A stretch of DNA of 64,000 nucleotides from Candidatus Blochmanniella pennsylvanica str. BPEN (GTDB taxonomy: Bacteria; Pseudomonadota; Gammaproteobacteria; Enterobacterales; Enterobacteriaceae): positions 372,001 to 436,000 of the forward strand of contig NC_007292.1 in the NCBI RefSeq assembly GCF_000011745.1, given 5' to 3'. Shown in pieces: positions 30,838-41,370 of this stretch. The translations under genes and the position numbers were made by a program. Within the stretch, counting starts at the first letter, position 1, and every line of letters begins with the position of its first letter. The notes under the pieces were generated by a model. That model did no database searches, was not told the origin of the DNA, and saw only the letters and a list, made by a program, of their open reading frames with translations.

Positions 30838-33699
30838 ATGTATAGTGACACACTGAAAAATTGGTTAAACTCTTCTTATTTATCAAAAAATAATCAATCT
30901 TATATAGAACAAATTTATAAAGATTTTTTAAAAAATCCCAATTCCATAGATTCTAGTTGGATTGAAGTTTTTAAACAATTATCTGTTGAAAGCAATTATA
31001 ACAATCAATATTCTGATAATTTAAAAAATAACACGTATTCTAAATTAGAATACAACATCGCATCTCGTGATTCACATGCACAAGATAATACTTGTAGTGA
31101 TATTACTTATATACAGATATTACAATTAATAAATTCTTTCAGAATATATGGACACCAATGCGCCGCATTAGATCCTTTACAGTTACGGAACAGTGAATAC
31201 AAAAACTATCTTTTAGACTTAGAGAGTTATAATTTCGTTTTACAAAATCTTCAAAGAAAATTCGATATAACCCATTTTGGAATACACAAAGAATCAATGA
31301 CCTTATTAGAAATATATGAATTTCTTAAAAAAACTTATTGTGGTCCTATAGGCATTGAGTATATGCATATTCTTGATATAAATATAATACTGTGGATTCA
31401 AAATCACTTTGAATCCACAGAGGGAATGTTTAAGTTTCATAGTGAAGAGAAAAAACAATTTCTCGAAGAAATTGTTTCGGCAGAAGGAATAGAGCGTTAT
31501 TTAGGAATAAAATTTCCAGGAGTTAAAAGATTTTCATTAGAGGGGGGGGATGTTTTAATCCCTATGCTAAAAGAAATTATACGTTACTCCGTTTGTCATC
31601 ATAACATTAAAGAAATATTTTTAGGTATGGCTCACCGTGGTCGTCTAAATGTATTAGTTAATATTTTAGGTAAAAATCCTCAAGATTTATTTGACGAATT
31701 TTCTAATAAACACCGTACTCCTTGCGGTAGTGGCGATGTAAAATATCATCAAGGATTTTATTCGGATATTACAGTGAATGGAGAGATCATACATTTATCT
31801 CTACTGTGTAATCCTTCTCATTTAGAAATTGTTAGCCCAGTAGTCATGGGATGCACACGAGCGCGGATTGATCAGTTGCTTAAAGAATCGATTCATCATG
31901 ATGAAAAAAAATGTAATATCGTGCTCCCAATTACAATTCATGGGGACGCAGCAATCAGCGCTCAAGGCATCGTTCAAGAAACTTTTAACATGTCTAAAAC
32001 TCGTGCTTATGATGTAGGCGGCACGGTACATATTATTATTAATAATCAAGTGGGATTTACAACATCAAATATCCACGACATTCGTTCTACTCAACATTGT
32101 ACAGATATCGCAAAAATGATACAAGCCCCTATATTCCATGTTAACGCAGATAATGTAGATGCAGTCGTTTATGTTACTCGCGCCGCATTAAATTTTCGCA
32201 GTGTGTTTAAACGTGATGTAATAATTGATCTAGTATGTTACCGCAGGCATGGACACAATGAAGCTGACGAACCAAGTGTTACTCAACCTCTGATGTATAA
32301 AAAAATTCGTAATCATCCAACATTACTTAATATTTATTCTGATTTTTTAAATAAAACTGGAATTATAAATACAAATGAAATTTCTCAAATGATTAATACA
32401 TATCGTGAAACATTGGAAAAAAAATGTTGTGTTCTGAATAAATGGAAACCGATACATATTCGCGCTTCTTTACATACAAATAGCTTACATAAAAATAAAA
32501 ACGTTCTACATTCTAACAAAATAAACATCCAATACTTAAAAAATTTAGCCTATCGTATCAGTGATATTCCATCAAGTATCGCTATGCACTCTAGAGTAAA
32601 AAACATTTATCATGAAAGAATAGAGATGGCTTTAGGTAATAGACTGTTTGATTGGGGAGCGGCAGAAATGCTAGCGTACGCTACTTTATTAGATCAAGGA
32701 ATTTCTATTCGTTTATCTGGAGAAGACGCTGCTCGAGGAACTTTTTTTCATAGACATGCTGTAATACATGATCAAAATAATGGTACGAAATATATCCCTT
32801 TAATGCACCTTATTAATACAAAAGAAAATAAAAAAGGATCTCTTTTTATCTGGGATTCAGTGTTATCCGAAGAAGCAGCTTTAGCATTTGAATATGGCTA
32901 CGCCAGTTTGGCAAATAATATGCTAATTATTTGGGAAGCACAATTTGGAGATTTTTCTAATGGAGCGCAAATTGTTATCGATCAATTCATTAGTTCCAGT
33001 GAGCAAAAATGGGGCCAATTATGCGGTTTAGTAATGCTTTTACCTCATGGATATGAAGGACAAGGACCGGAACATTCTTCTTCTCGTATGGAACGATATT
33101 TACAATTGTGTGCTGAACATAACATACACGTTTGTGTGCCTTCCACCCCAGACCAAATGTACCATATATTACGTCAACAAGCAACATGTGATATGAATTG
33201 TAAAAAACCACTAATTATTATATCACCAAAGTCTCTATTAAGACATCCCGTAGTAACTACTTCATTAGAAAATTTAGCATACGGATCATTTAAAACGGTC
33301 TTGAATGAAATAGACGATAATATCGTTTCAAATAAAATCAAACGTGTGATAATATGCTCTGGAAAGGTATATTATGATTTATTAATTCAACGACGTAAAA
33401 ACGAACAATATAACATAGCTATTATTCGCATTGAACAACTATATCCTTTCCCTTATACAAATATACAGGTTATTTTAGCTTCTTATTCGAATGTACAGGA
33501 TTTTACTTGGTGTCAAGAAGAACCTAAAAATCAAGGAGCTTGGTATTACATACAACATTGTTTTCATAACATAATATCTAAAAATGTTACGTTAAATTAT
33601 ATAGGACGTCCTGATGCTGCTGCACCTGCAGTAGGATATTTTTCAGTGCATCAACAACAACAAAAAAAATTAATTGACGATGCATTAAATCTAAATTAA
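30838..33699 (+). CDS. sucA: SucA, 2-oxoglutarate dehydrogenase E1 component
   Basis: This thiamine-diphosphate enzyme decarboxylates 2-oxoglutarate and succinylates the lipoyl group of SucB. The 953 residues (E. coli 933) include the N-terminal arm (LKNWLNSSYLS, binding SucB), GMAHRGRLNVL, the ThDP motif GDAA..AQG through NNQVGFTTS, and the C-terminal YGYEGQGPEHSS. The frame opens 51 bp upstream, but ATG 30838 follows AAGGA by 7 bp and matches the E. coli start. A G8 run (31552-31559) and a perfect 13-bp hairpin (31390-31420) lie inside the coding sequence; both keep the frame. Confidence 0.97.
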   Translation: MYSDTLKNWLNSSYLSKNNQSYIEQIYKDFLKNPNSIDSSWIEVFKQLSVESNYNNQYSDNLKNNTYSKLEYNIASRDSHAQDNTCSDITYIQILQLINSFRIYGHQCAALDPLQLRNSEYKNYLLDLESYNFVLQNLQRKFDITHFGIHKESMTLLEIYEFLKKTYCGPIGIEYMHILDINIILWIQNHFESTEGMFKFHSEEKKQFLEEIVSAEGIERYLGIKFPGVKRFSLEGGDVLIPMLKEIIRYSVCHHNIKEIFLGMAHRGRLNVLVNILGKNPQDLFDEFSNKHRTPCGSGDVKYHQGFYSDITVNGEIIHLSLLCNPSHLEIVSPVVMGCTRARIDQLLKESIHHDEKKCNIVLPITIHGDAAISAQGIVQETFNMSKTRAYDVGGTVHIIINNQVGFTTSNIHDIRSTQHCTDIAKMIQAPIFHVNADNVDAVVYVTRAALNFRSVFKRDVIIDLVCYRRHGHNEADEPSVTQPLMYKKIRNHPTLLNIYSDFLNKTGIINTNEISQMINTYRETLEKKCCVLNKWKPIHIRASLHTNSLHKNKNVLHSNKINIQYLKNLAYRISDIPSSIAMHSRVKNIYHERIEMALGNRLFDWGAAEMLAYATLLDQGISIRLSGEDAARGTFFHRHAVIHDQNNGTKYIPLMHLINTKENKKGSLFIWDSVLSEEAALAFEYGYASLANNMLIIWEAQFGDFSNGAQIVIDQFISSSEQKWGQLCGLVMLLPHGYEGQGPEHSSSRMERYLQLCAEHNIHVCVPSTPDQMYHILRQQATCDMNCKKPLIIISPKSLLRHPVVTTSLENLAYGSFKTVLNEIDDNIVSNKIKRVIICSGKVYYDLLIQRRKNEQYNIAIIRIEQLYPFPYTNIQVILASYSNVQDFTWCQEEPKNQGAWYYIQHCFHNIISKNVTLNYIGRPDAAAPAVGYFSVHQQQQKKLIDDALNLN

Positions 33700-33719
33700 T
33701 TTTTTAAAAAGGATAGAAA

Positions 33720-34964
33720 ATGAGTAGTATTGACATTGTGGTTCCGAATTTACCAGAATCGGTTGCAGACGCTACTGTTGCTGTTTGGCATAAAAAATCA
33801 GGAGATACAGTTAAACAAGATGATATTTTACTGGAAATAGAAACAGACAAAATTATGTTAGAAATTCCCGCTCCAAACACAGGAATTTTAGAATCAATTT
33901 CAGAACAAGAGGGATCAACAGTAGTATCCGGCCAAATTTTAGGCCGTCTAAATATTGATCATATCGTTTCCCAAAAAGATACAAAAAAAATATTTCAAGA
34001 TCAAAAATCTATTACATCAGTAGCATCTCAAGAACATATTCTTACCCGAGATAACAAAAATCATAACATTTTAACTCCATCTATTCGCAAATTAATGACA
34101 GAGCATAATTTACAGCTAACAAATATTCAAGGCAGTGGAATAAAAGGACGTCTAACTCGTCAAGATATAGAGTCACATATTCATTCCGAAAAAAAATTAC
34201 ATTATACTAATCAACAAAATAATGAAAATGTAGCGCATCATCACATACAAAATACAAAAAACGATCGCAAAGAAACACGTATTGTAATGAATCGATTACG
34301 AAAAAAAATCTCAGAACGCCTATTAGCTGTTACTAAAACTACAGCTATGTTAACTACTTTTAATGAAGTAAACATGCAACCCATCATAAAACTGCGAAAA
34401 AAATATGGAGAATTATTTGAAAAACGTTATGGAATTACATTAGGAATCATGTCTTTTTATGTAAAAGCAGTTTTAGAAGGATTGAGACATTTTCCTGAAA
34501 TTAATGCATCTATTGATGGAGAAGAAATTGTATATTATCATTATTTTGATATAAGTATTGCAGTATCTACAGTACGTGGTTTAATTACTCCAGTGTTACG
34601 AGATATCGATACATTAAGCATGTCTGACATAGAAAAAAATATAAAATCTTTGGCTGAAAAAGGAAGAGACGGTAAACTAACAATTGAAGAATTAAGCGGA
34701 GGTAATTTTACCATTACTAACGGTGGAGTTTTTGGGTCATTAATGTCTACTCCTATCATTAATCCTCCACAAAGCGCAATTCTTGGTATGCATGCAATAA
34801 AGGACCGACCCATAGCTCAAGATGGGCAGATAGTAATATTACCTATGATGTATTTAGCATTATCATATGATCATAGATTAATAGATGGAAAAGATTCGGT
34901 AAGATTTCTAGTATATATCAAAGAGTTGTTAGAAGACCCAACACGCTTGTTTTTAGAAATATAA
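33720..34964 (+). CDS. sucB: SucB, dihydrolipoyl succinyltransferase (E2)
   Basis: E2 core of 2-oxoglutarate dehydrogenase, transferring succinyl from lipoate to CoA. The 414 residues (E. coli 405) comprise a lipoyl domain (about 1-78) with the modified lysine in [12 protein letters not shown], a peripheral-subunit-binding domain (about 115-150, [12 protein letters not shown]....I.GSG..GR.T..D), a charged linker, and the catalytic domain with [10 protein letters not shown]. The lipoate could come from the lplA product at the right end of the window. AAGGAT precedes ATG 33720, 20 bp after sucA. Confidence 0.97.
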   Translation: MSSIDIVVPNLPESVADATVAVWHKKSGDTVKQDDILLEIETDKIMLEIPAPNTGILESISEQEGSTVVSGQILGRLNIDHIVSQKDTKKIFQDQKSITSVASQEHILTRDNKNHNILTPSIRKLMTEHNLQLTNIQGSGIKGRLTRQDIESHIHSEKKLHYTNQQNNENVAHHHIQNTKNDRKETRIVMNRLRKKISERLLAVTKTTAMLTTFNEVNMQPIIKLRKKYGELFEKRYGITLGIMSFYVKAVLEGLRHFPEINASIDGEEIVYYHYFDISIAVSTVRGLITPVLRDIDTLSMSDIEKNIKSLAEKGRDGKLTIEELSGGNFTITNGGVFGSLMSTPIINPPQSAILGMHAIKDRPIAQDGQIVILPMMYLALSYDHRLIDGKDSVRFLVYIKELLEDPTRLFLEI

Positions 34965-35080
34965 TAACACAATATATATAAATATTTTTTATATTCTTAT
35001 ATTTTTAATAAATTAATACATTATATTAACTAAATTATTATCTTAATCTTAAGCAATCACAATACGTACGATCACATATT

Positions 35081-36256
35081 ATGAACTTATATGAATATCA
35101 AGCAAAAAAATTAATGGAAAAATACAATTTACCTGTTTTGAAAGGTTTTGTATGTGCTACTATAAATGATATAGAGCATTGTATTGTATCAAATAGCATA
35201 GGTTATGGCCCATGGGTAGTAAAATGTCAAGTGCGAGCAGGAGGGCGCGGGAAATCAGGAGGAGTATGTCTTGTACATTCCACGAAAAATATATTATCTT
35301 TTGCTAATAAATGGCTTGGTAATAGATTGATAACATATCAAACTACCGATACCGGGGAATTAGTGACTTCTATTTTAATAGAACCAGCTGTAAAAATTAT
35401 TCAAGAATTTTATTTAAGCATATCAATTGATAGAGATGAATCCCAAATAATATGTATGGCTTCTACGCAAGGTGGTATGAACATTGAAATTACAGAACAA
35501 AAAACACCTAATTTTATTCACAAAATTGTCATAAATCCTTCAGTAGGAATATATCCGTATCAAGGACGGATATTAGCATGTAAATTAGGCTTATCTGGAG
35601 CCAAAATAAATCAATTTTCCAGAATTATTGTTAGCATAACACGTATGTTGCTGGAACATGACCTAACGTTAATTGAAATTAATCCATTAGCTATTACTGA
35701 TGATGATTATTTTTATTGTTTAGATGCCAAAATGATTGTAGATCGTAATGCTATATTTAGACAATCAGAATTGTTAAATATATGCGCTATAAATAAACCA
35801 ATCGATATGCTGAATTTTATCAATTACATTCCCTTGGAGGGAAATATTGGCTGTATGGTCAATGGTGCTGGGTTAGCAATGGCTACTATGGATGTAATTA
35901 AATCATTAGGAGGGATTCCTGCTAATTTTTTAGACATCGGGGGAGGTGCTAATAAAGAATGCATAATATCAGCTTTTAATATGATTTTAAAAAATGCTAA
36001 AGTGCAAGCGATACTTGTAAATATTTTTGGGGGAATTGTATGCTGTGATTTAGTCGCTGAGTGTATCATAACTGCATTGGCCAGATATACCACAAAACAT
36101 ATTCCTATTGTGGCTCGGTTAGAAGGAAATAATTCTACATTAGGTTCTAATCGATTAATTAATAGCAAACTTAATATTATTGTTACCGATAATTTAATTT
36201 ATGCAATTCAACAAAGTGTAACTGCGGTGAACTTAAAAAATGTCAATTTTAGTTAA
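35081..36256 (+). CDS. sucC: SucC, succinyl-CoA synthetase beta subunit
   Basis: SucC grasps the nucleotide in the reaction succinyl-CoA + ADP + Pi to succinate + ATP + CoA. The 391 residues (E. coli 388) begin [11 protein letters not shown], with [15 protein letters not shown] in the ATP-grasp lobe and [15 protein letters not shown] and [10 protein letters not shown] in the C-terminal domain. The end overlaps sucD by 17 bp. The gene is 116 bp from sucB, so it probably shares the operon transcript. Confidence 0.96.
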   Translation: MNLYEYQAKKLMEKYNLPVLKGFVCATINDIEHCIVSNSIGYGPWVVKCQVRAGGRGKSGGVCLVHSTKNILSFANKWLGNRLITYQTTDTGELVTSILIEPAVKIIQEFYLSISIDRDESQIICMASTQGGMNIEITEQKTPNFIHKIVINPSVGIYPYQGRILACKLGLSGAKINQFSRIIVSITRMLLEHDLTLIEINPLAITDDDYFYCLDAKMIVDRNAIFRQSELLNICAINKPIDMLNFINYIPLEGNIGCMVNGAGLAMATMDVIKSLGGIPANFLDIGGGANKECIISAFNMILKNAKVQAILVNIFGGIVCCDLVAECIITALARYTTKHIPIVARLEGNNSTLGSNRLINSKLNIIVTDNLIYAIQQSVTAVNLKNVNFS

Positions 36257-37121
36257 CAAAGATACAAAAATAATTTGTCAAGGATTTACTGGTAAACACG
36301 CCAGTTTTCATTCTCAACAAGCATTAAATTATGGTACTAAAATAGTAGGCGGAGTTACCCCTGGAAAAGGAGGAAGTATCCATCTTGGATTGCCAATATT
36401 TAACACTGTTGGTGAGGCAATAAATAACACCAGTGCGACGACTTCTATTATTTATGTACCCGCTCCTTTCTGTAAGGACGCAATTTTAGAATCAATTCAT
36501 GCCGGTATTAAATTAATTGTTTGTATTACCGAAGGAATTCCAATATTGGATATGTTATTAATAAAACAACAATTAAAAAAACATAACACATGTATGATTG
36601 GACCAAATTGTCCAGGAATCATTACTCCAGGCCAGTGTAAACTTGGAATTATGCCAAGTGATATCCATAACCCAGGTTGCGTAGGAATTATATCCAGATC
36701 AGGTACCTTAACATATGAAGTAGTAAAACAAACAACTGACCTTGGATTGGGTCAGTCCACATGCGTCGGCATTGGAGGTGACCCGATACTTGGTTCTGAT
36801 TTTATTGATATATTATCATTATTTGAACAAGATCCTCAAACATCATTAATGGTAATGATTGGTGAAATAGGAGGTAGATCTGAAGAAAAAGCAGCAAAAT
36901 ATATTAATAAATATATTAAGAAACCAGTGATTGCATATATTGCTGGAACTACCGCTCCTAAAGGGAAACGTATGGGGCACGCAGGTGCTATTATTTCTGG
37001 CATTGGCAGTACTGCTCATGAAAAATACGAGATTTTATCGCAATCAGGAGTACATATCGTAAATAATTTTATTAACATTGGCCAATTTATTAAATCTATT
37101 GATAAACAACAATACACATAA
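36240..37121 (+). CDS. sucD: SucD, succinyl-CoA synthetase alpha subunit
   Basis: SucD carries the phosphohistidine and binds CoA. The 293 residues (E. coli 289) have CQGFTGK.A.FHS.QA at the N-terminus, the CoA-binding [21 protein letters not shown] and the active-site histidine in GHAGAI near residue 248. It begins inside the last codons of sucC. It is the last gene of the sdh-suc block. Confidence 0.97.
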   Translation: MSILVNKDTKIICQGFTGKHASFHSQQALNYGTKIVGGVTPGKGGSIHLGLPIFNTVGEAINNTSATTSIIYVPAPFCKDAILESIHAGIKLIVCITEGIPILDMLLIKQQLKKHNTCMIGPNCPGIITPGQCKLGIMPSDIHNPGCVGIISRSGTLTYEVVKQTTDLGLGQSTCVGIGGDPILGSDFIDILSLFEQDPQTSLMVMIGEIGGRSEEKAAKYINKYIKKPVIAYIAGTTAPKGKRMGHAGAIISGIGSTAHEKYEILSQSGVHIVNNFINIGQFIKSIDKQQYT

Positions 37122-37498
37122 TATATGTAAATAACATATACGCATATGCCATGTACATTACTAATAATATTAGTAGCTATATTACCTATATTATGGTAAT
37201 AGTAAGTGAGACATGATTAATATTGTTTTTATTATATCCAAAATGGATAATGTAATCGCTTCTTACTTTTATCTTATTTCACTTTTTAGATAAAATTAAG
37301 TAATATTTTATTATAATATATTTTTTAAAAACTACATGTTATTAAAAGATTATTTTGTAAGAACTACCTTTTATAACTGTTATGTGTGTACGATTATGTT
37401 ATCTTAGGAATTGAATTACTTTCGTAATAATAAAGATTATCTATGATAACAACACATTGTTATGCCCTTTATACAATATTTAATTTGAATTAATTAGT
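37122..37498. other. Spacer between sucD and tolQ
   Basis: In E. coli the mng, cydAB and ybgC genes lie here; all are missing without readable remnants. A small palindrome (37159-37175, TACTAATA/TATTAGTA) and an ATTACC/GGTAAT hairpin follow sucD by 38-80 bp and might end the suc transcript, but neither has a T-run. Confidence 0.45.
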
Positions 37499-38248
37499 AT
37501 GAATATTTTTGACTTATTTTTGGAAACTAATATTTTAGTACAAATTAGCATATTCATATTAATTGGATTTTCTGTTTTATCTTGGAGTATTATCTTCCAT
37601 CGTATCTTCGTACTAAGTTCAGCACAGAGAAAATTAAAAGTATTTGAAAACGAATTTTGGTCTGGAATAGATTTATCTAGTTTATATCAAAAAGCTGCAG
37701 CTCATCGTAATAAATTAAATGGAGCTGAACAAATTTTTTATGTAGGTTTTAAGGAATTTTCTAAGTTATATCAAACAAAACATTGTTCACCTGAAACAAT
37801 GATGTCTAGAACACTGGATAGTATGCATACTGCAATAAATACAGAATTAAAATCGTTAGAAGATTATATTCCATTAATAGGTACAATCGGATCCATTAGT
37901 CCATATCTTGGCTTATTTGGAACCGTATTGGGGATTATACACGTTTTTATAGAATTAGGTAAAACAACGGCGACTAACAATGTCGCCACTCAGATGATTC
38001 ATATGCAAATTGTTGCACCAGGTATTGCTGAATCATTAATTTCTACAGCAATTGGTTTGTTTGTAGCGATTCCAGCGGTTATAGCATTTAATTACTTAAC
38101 TACACAAATAAACAATATGGATCAAGATTATCACAACTTTATAGAAGAATTTATTACGATTCTATATCATCAAATTTTTTTTAATATTGATTCTGCGCTA
38201 AACAAGGAAAATCAATATGAAGAGAAAGCGTATCAGAAACACGATTAA
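37499..38248 (+). CDS. tolQ: TolQ, inner-membrane proton-channel subunit of Tol-Pal
   Basis: TolQ with TolR forms the proton-driven motor that energises TolA for outer-membrane constriction. The 249 residues (E. coli 230) have three membrane segments: about 12-32, 130-155 and 170-195, with GTIGSISPYLGLFGTV and the third-helix VAPGIAESLISTAIGLF.AIPAV. Just before VAPGIAE there is an extra segment of about eight residues (KTTATNNV region) compared with E. coli. The gene end overlaps tolR by 32 bp. Confidence 0.95.
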   Translation: MNIFDLFLETNILVQISIFILIGFSVLSWSIIFHRIFVLSSAQRKLKVFENEFWSGIDLSSLYQKAAAHRNKLNGAEQIFYVGFKEFSKLYQTKHCSPETMMSRTLDSMHTAINTELKSLEDYIPLIGTIGSISPYLGLFGTVLGIIHVFIELGKTTATNNVATQMIHMQIVAPGIAESLISTAIGLFVAIPAVIAFNYLTTQINNMDQDYHNFIEEFITILYHQIFFNIDSALNKENQYEEKAYQKHD

Positions 38249-38642
38249 GTCTGATATTAATATCATACCGTTTTTAGATATATTATTAGTTCTTTTAATG
38301 ATCTTTATGTTGATACCATCTAAATGGATACAAAGCTTTGAAGTAAATTTGCCAAATAGCCCAGTAACACCAAACATTATCAACAATGAAAAACTTATAA
38401 TTACTATTGAAATTTTAGGAATGGGATTCTATAATCTCATTATTAATACTAAACATGTAGAGAAAGTGCGTTTAGACCAAATTTCATCAGAAATAAGTCA
38501 TCAAACACACATCGCTCCTAATATAACGTGCTTGATCGCTGCTTCAAAAACTGTAGAATACGACGAAATAATTAAAGTATTGAATTTGTTAAATAAGATC
38601 GGTATAAATTCAATTGGAATGATAACAAATCCTTCCGTTTGA
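38217..38642 (+). CDS. tolR: TolR, Tol-Pal motor subunit
   Basis: This bitopic partner of TolQ is 141 residues (E. coli 142). The single membrane helix (about 17-37) carries INIIPFLDILLVLL with the proton-relay aspartate. The periplasmic domain ends YDEIIKVLNLL..IGI.SIGMIT, matching the E. coli end. It starts within tolQ. Confidence 0.95.
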   Translation: MKRKRIRNTIKSDINIIPFLDILLVLLMIFMLIPSKWIQSFEVNLPNSPVTPNIINNEKLIITIEILGMGFYNLIINTKHVEKVRLDQISSEISHQTHIAPNITCLIAASKTVEYDEIIKVLNLLNKIGINSIGMITNPSV

Positions 38643-38687
38643 ATACGGAACGATATTCTTACACAACTTGGATGATAATTATTAAAT

Positions 38688-39872
38688 TTGTTTAATAGAT
38701 ATTACAAAAAATTTAGATCTGCTGTTATGATATCAATCATTGTACATGTGATCGTCTCTTTATTGCTATATAAACATATAATAAAAAAACAACAACAATA
38801 CACTGCTAAAATAGCTAATAACAAAAATTCAATTAATACCTTCATTCACAACTCTAACCCGAAAAAAGAAAAAAACAACAACATAAAAGATCAATCAAAT
38901 CGATTCAAAATAACAGAAGCACAGCCTCCATTGGCAGGACCAACAGCGCCCAACACCCCTAAAAAGAAAAGTCAAGATCAATCAAATCGATTCAAAATAA
39001 CAGAAGCACAGCCTCCATTGGCAGGACCAACAGCGCCCAACACCCCTAAAAAGAAAAGTCAAGATCAATCAAATCGATTCAAAATAACAGAAGCACAGCC
39101 TCCATTGGCAGGACCAACAGCGCCCAACACCCCTAAAAAGAAAAGTCAAGATCAATCAAATCGATTCAAAATAACAGAAGCACAGCCTCCATTGGCAGGA
39201 CCAACAGCGCCCAACACCCCTAAAAAGAAAAGTCAAGATCAATCAAATCGATTCAAAATAACAGAAGCACAGCCTCCATTGGCAGGACCAACAGCGCCCA
39301 ACACCCCTAAAAAGAAAAGTCAAGATCAATCAAATCGATTCAAAATAACAGAAGCACAGCCTCCATTGGCAGGACCAACAGCGCCCAACACCCCTAAAAA
39401 GAAAAGTCAGAATACTATAGAAAAAAATATACTAATACATGATAAATTAAATTATCAATCCCATGACTCTAACGAACTCAATAATTTACTGAATACATTA
39501 ATTAACAAAAAAAAATCTATAGAAAATAACAAAAAATCTAAATTAGACTTGACAACAAAAAAAAATGATAATGAAAATAATATTTCAAACGAAATGATTA
39601 AAAGTAATGAAATTAATATATATAAGCGTATGATCAGCGAATCAATACAACAAAAATTTTATAACTTTTCGTATTATGTTGGTAAACAATGCAATCTACG
39701 CATCAAATTAGCACCTGACGGCACGTTATTATCAGTAACCGCTATATCTGGAGATTACGATTTATGCCAAGCAGCAATTATCGCCGCCAAATTAGCAAAA
39801 ATTCCTAAACCACCAAATTCAGATATTTACGAAATATTTAAAAACACAATATTAAATTTTTCTCCTCAATAA
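38688..39872 (+). CDS. tolA: TolA, Tol-Pal energy-transducing protein with a proline-rich tandem-repeat stalk
   Basis: TolA spans the periplasm and links the TolQR motor to TolB/Pal. The 394 residues have a TTG start, a short cytoplasmic end, one membrane helix (about 13-30), a stalk, and a C-terminal domain (about 305-394) with CNLRIKLAPDGTLL, LCQAAIIAAKLAKIPKPP and the FKNTILNF end, which clearly matches E. coli TolA domain III. The stalk is unlike the E. coli helical alanine/lysine-rich domain II: residues 68-241 are six copies of a 29-residue proline-rich unit. The ATG at codon 14 is an alternative start but would remove the cytoplasmic anchor and cut into the helix. The coding sequence also contains an A9 run near 39507. 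Confidence 0.93.
   Translation: MFNRYYKKFRSAVMISIIVHVIVSLLLYKHIIKKQQQYTAKIANNKNSINTFIHNSNPKKEKNNNIKDQSNRFKITEAQPPLAGPTAPNTPKKKSQDQSNRFKITEAQPPLAGPTAPNTPKKKSQDQSNRFKITEAQPPLAGPTAPNTPKKKSQDQSNRFKITEAQPPLAGPTAPNTPKKKSQDQSNRFKITEAQPPLAGPTAPNTPKKKSQDQSNRFKITEAQPPLAGPTAPNTPKKKSQNTIEKNILIHDKLNYQSHDSNELNNLLNTLINKKKSIENNKKSKLDLTTKKNDNENNISNEMIKSNEINIYKRMISESIQQKFYNFSYYVGKQCNLRIKLAPDGTLLSVTAISGDYDLCQAAIIAAKLAKIPKPPNSDIYEIFKNTILNFSPQ
38889..39410 (+). repeat. Six tandem copies of an 87-bp unit inside tolA
   Basis: Six head-to-tail copies of 87 bp (29 codons, DQSNRFKITEAQPPLAG through NTPKKKSQ) occupy exactly 522 bp. By eye all copies are identical at the nucleotide level except the last base of the last copy (CAG instead of CAA). 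One unit has 38 G+C of 87 bases, well above its surroundings. The unit length keeps the frame for any copy number. Confidence 0.98.
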
Positions 39873-39949
39873 ACAAAATATTTACACATTTATAAAATAA
39901 TAATAATATATTGGTCCATTAAATAATCTATTTTCATTATAAAATTTTC

Positions 39950-41311
39950 ATGTATTTAATAATTAAAAAAACTCATAAACTACCACACTGGTTGCAAAAA
40001 GTATCTTTATCAATAATGTTAATTATATTTTTATGGAAACCTGCGTTACTTGCAGATATGCATATCGAAATTACATGTGGAGTAAATGCTGCGCACCCCA
40101 TTGCTGTAATACCTTTTACATGTGTTAGTAATCAGTATAACAAATCAATATCAATTGAAGATATAGCATCAATAATAGCCGCGGACTTACGCAATAGCAG
40201 CAAATTCAATACTATTCCCGTAGAATATTTACCACATAAACCCACTAAAGTATCCGATGTTATCCCAACTTTTTGGGAGAAACTGGGTATTAATATTATT
40301 GTATTAGGAACAGTACATATAAACTACGATGAAAGTTACATTATCTCATATCATTTAATAGATACTTCCAGCAACCCTGCATTAATAATATCAGAAAATC
40401 AATATTCAGTAGAAAAAAAATGGCTACGCTATGTAGCCCATGCTATAAGCAATGAAATTTTTGAAAAGTTAACCGGTATAAAAGGTGCATTTTGTACACG
40501 TATTGCTTATGTTTTGCGCATTCATAATGATCACTATCCCTATGAGTTATATATTTCTGATTACGATGGTCATAATCAAATTTCAATTTGCCGCTCGACA
40601 GAACCATTAATGTCTCCGGCTTGGTCTCCAGATGGAAAAAAAATTGCTTATGTTACCTTTGCCTCCGGCCATTCAGAACTTGTTATTCAAGCATTAAACA
40701 CTGGGTTAGTTAATAATATTGTTAGTTTCCCGGGCCATAATGGCGCCCCTTCTTTTTCTCCCGACTGCAAAAAACTAGCTTTTTCTTTATCCAAAACAGG
40801 TAGTTTAAATTTATATATTATGGATTTAGAATCTGGAGAAATTACACAATTAACTAAAAATAGGAACAATAATACCGAACCTAGTTGGTTTCCGGATAAT
40901 CAAAATATAGCCTATACTTCAGACCAAGGAGGCAGTCCACAAATATATAAAATTAATGTTAAAACTACTGAAATTCAAAGATTATCTTGGCTACATACTA
41001 GTAATCAAAATCCAAATGTTAGTTCAGATGGGACATTTATAATAATGGTTAATAGACATCAAGGAAAACAAAATATTGCTAAATTAAATTTATTAACTGG
41101 ACAAGAAGAAATATTAACAGATACACTGTTAGCTGATTCTCCTAGTATAGCGCCCAACAATACTATGGTATTATACAGTAATATTAATAAGGATTTAACA
41201 ACAAAATCCAATTTAGAATTAATCTCTATTGATGGTCATTTTAAAGCTCATATACAAGGAGATCAAGGAGATATAAGATTTCCAACTTGGTCTCCATTAC
41301 ATTTAGAATAA
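39950..41311 (+). CDS. tolB: TolB, periplasmic beta-propeller protein of Tol-Pal
   Basis: TolB binds Pal, Lpp and OmpA-like partners and communicates with TolA. The 453 residues (E. coli 430) begin with a signal peptide (hydrophobic segment about 17-32, cleavage probably after ALLA), then the N-terminal domain (AADLRNS.KFN, ALGI-like region) and a six-bladed propeller with repeated SPDG/SPD and W.PD motifs ([41 protein letters not shown]). The end FPTWSPLHL matches the family. Confidence 0.96.
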   Translation: MYLIIKKTHKLPHWLQKVSLSIMLIIFLWKPALLADMHIEITCGVNAAHPIAVIPFTCVSNQYNKSISIEDIASIIAADLRNSSKFNTIPVEYLPHKPTKVSDVIPTFWEKLGINIIVLGTVHINYDESYIISYHLIDTSSNPALIISENQYSVEKKWLRYVAHAISNEIFEKLTGIKGAFCTRIAYVLRIHNDHYPYELYISDYDGHNQISICRSTEPLMSPAWSPDGKKIAYVTFASGHSELVIQALNTGLVNNIVSFPGHNGAPSFSPDCKKLAFSLSKTGSLNLYIMDLESGEITQLTKNRNNNTEPSWFPDNQNIAYTSDQGGSPQIYKINVKTTEIQRLSWLHTSNQNPNVSSDGTFIIMVNRHQGKQNIAKLNLLTGQEEILTDTLLADSPSIAPNNTMVLYSNINKDLTTKSNLELISIDGHFKAHIQGDQGDIRFPTWSPLHLE

Positions 41312-41370
41312 GATAATAACTATTTTCATTACGATTAACAATTTAAAAATAATGAACAATGGATATATAA

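Noticed and set aside
38672-38695. Seven-codon open frame just before tolA as a leader peptide
   Set aside because: It is out of frame with tolA, extremely short and lacks a regulatory context; chance is the simplest explanation.
38889-39410. Tandem repeats that could be taken for a CRISPR array or microsatellite
   Set aside because: The repeats are contiguous with no unique spacers, and each unit is translated in frame as part of TolA, whose C-terminal domain is intact after them.
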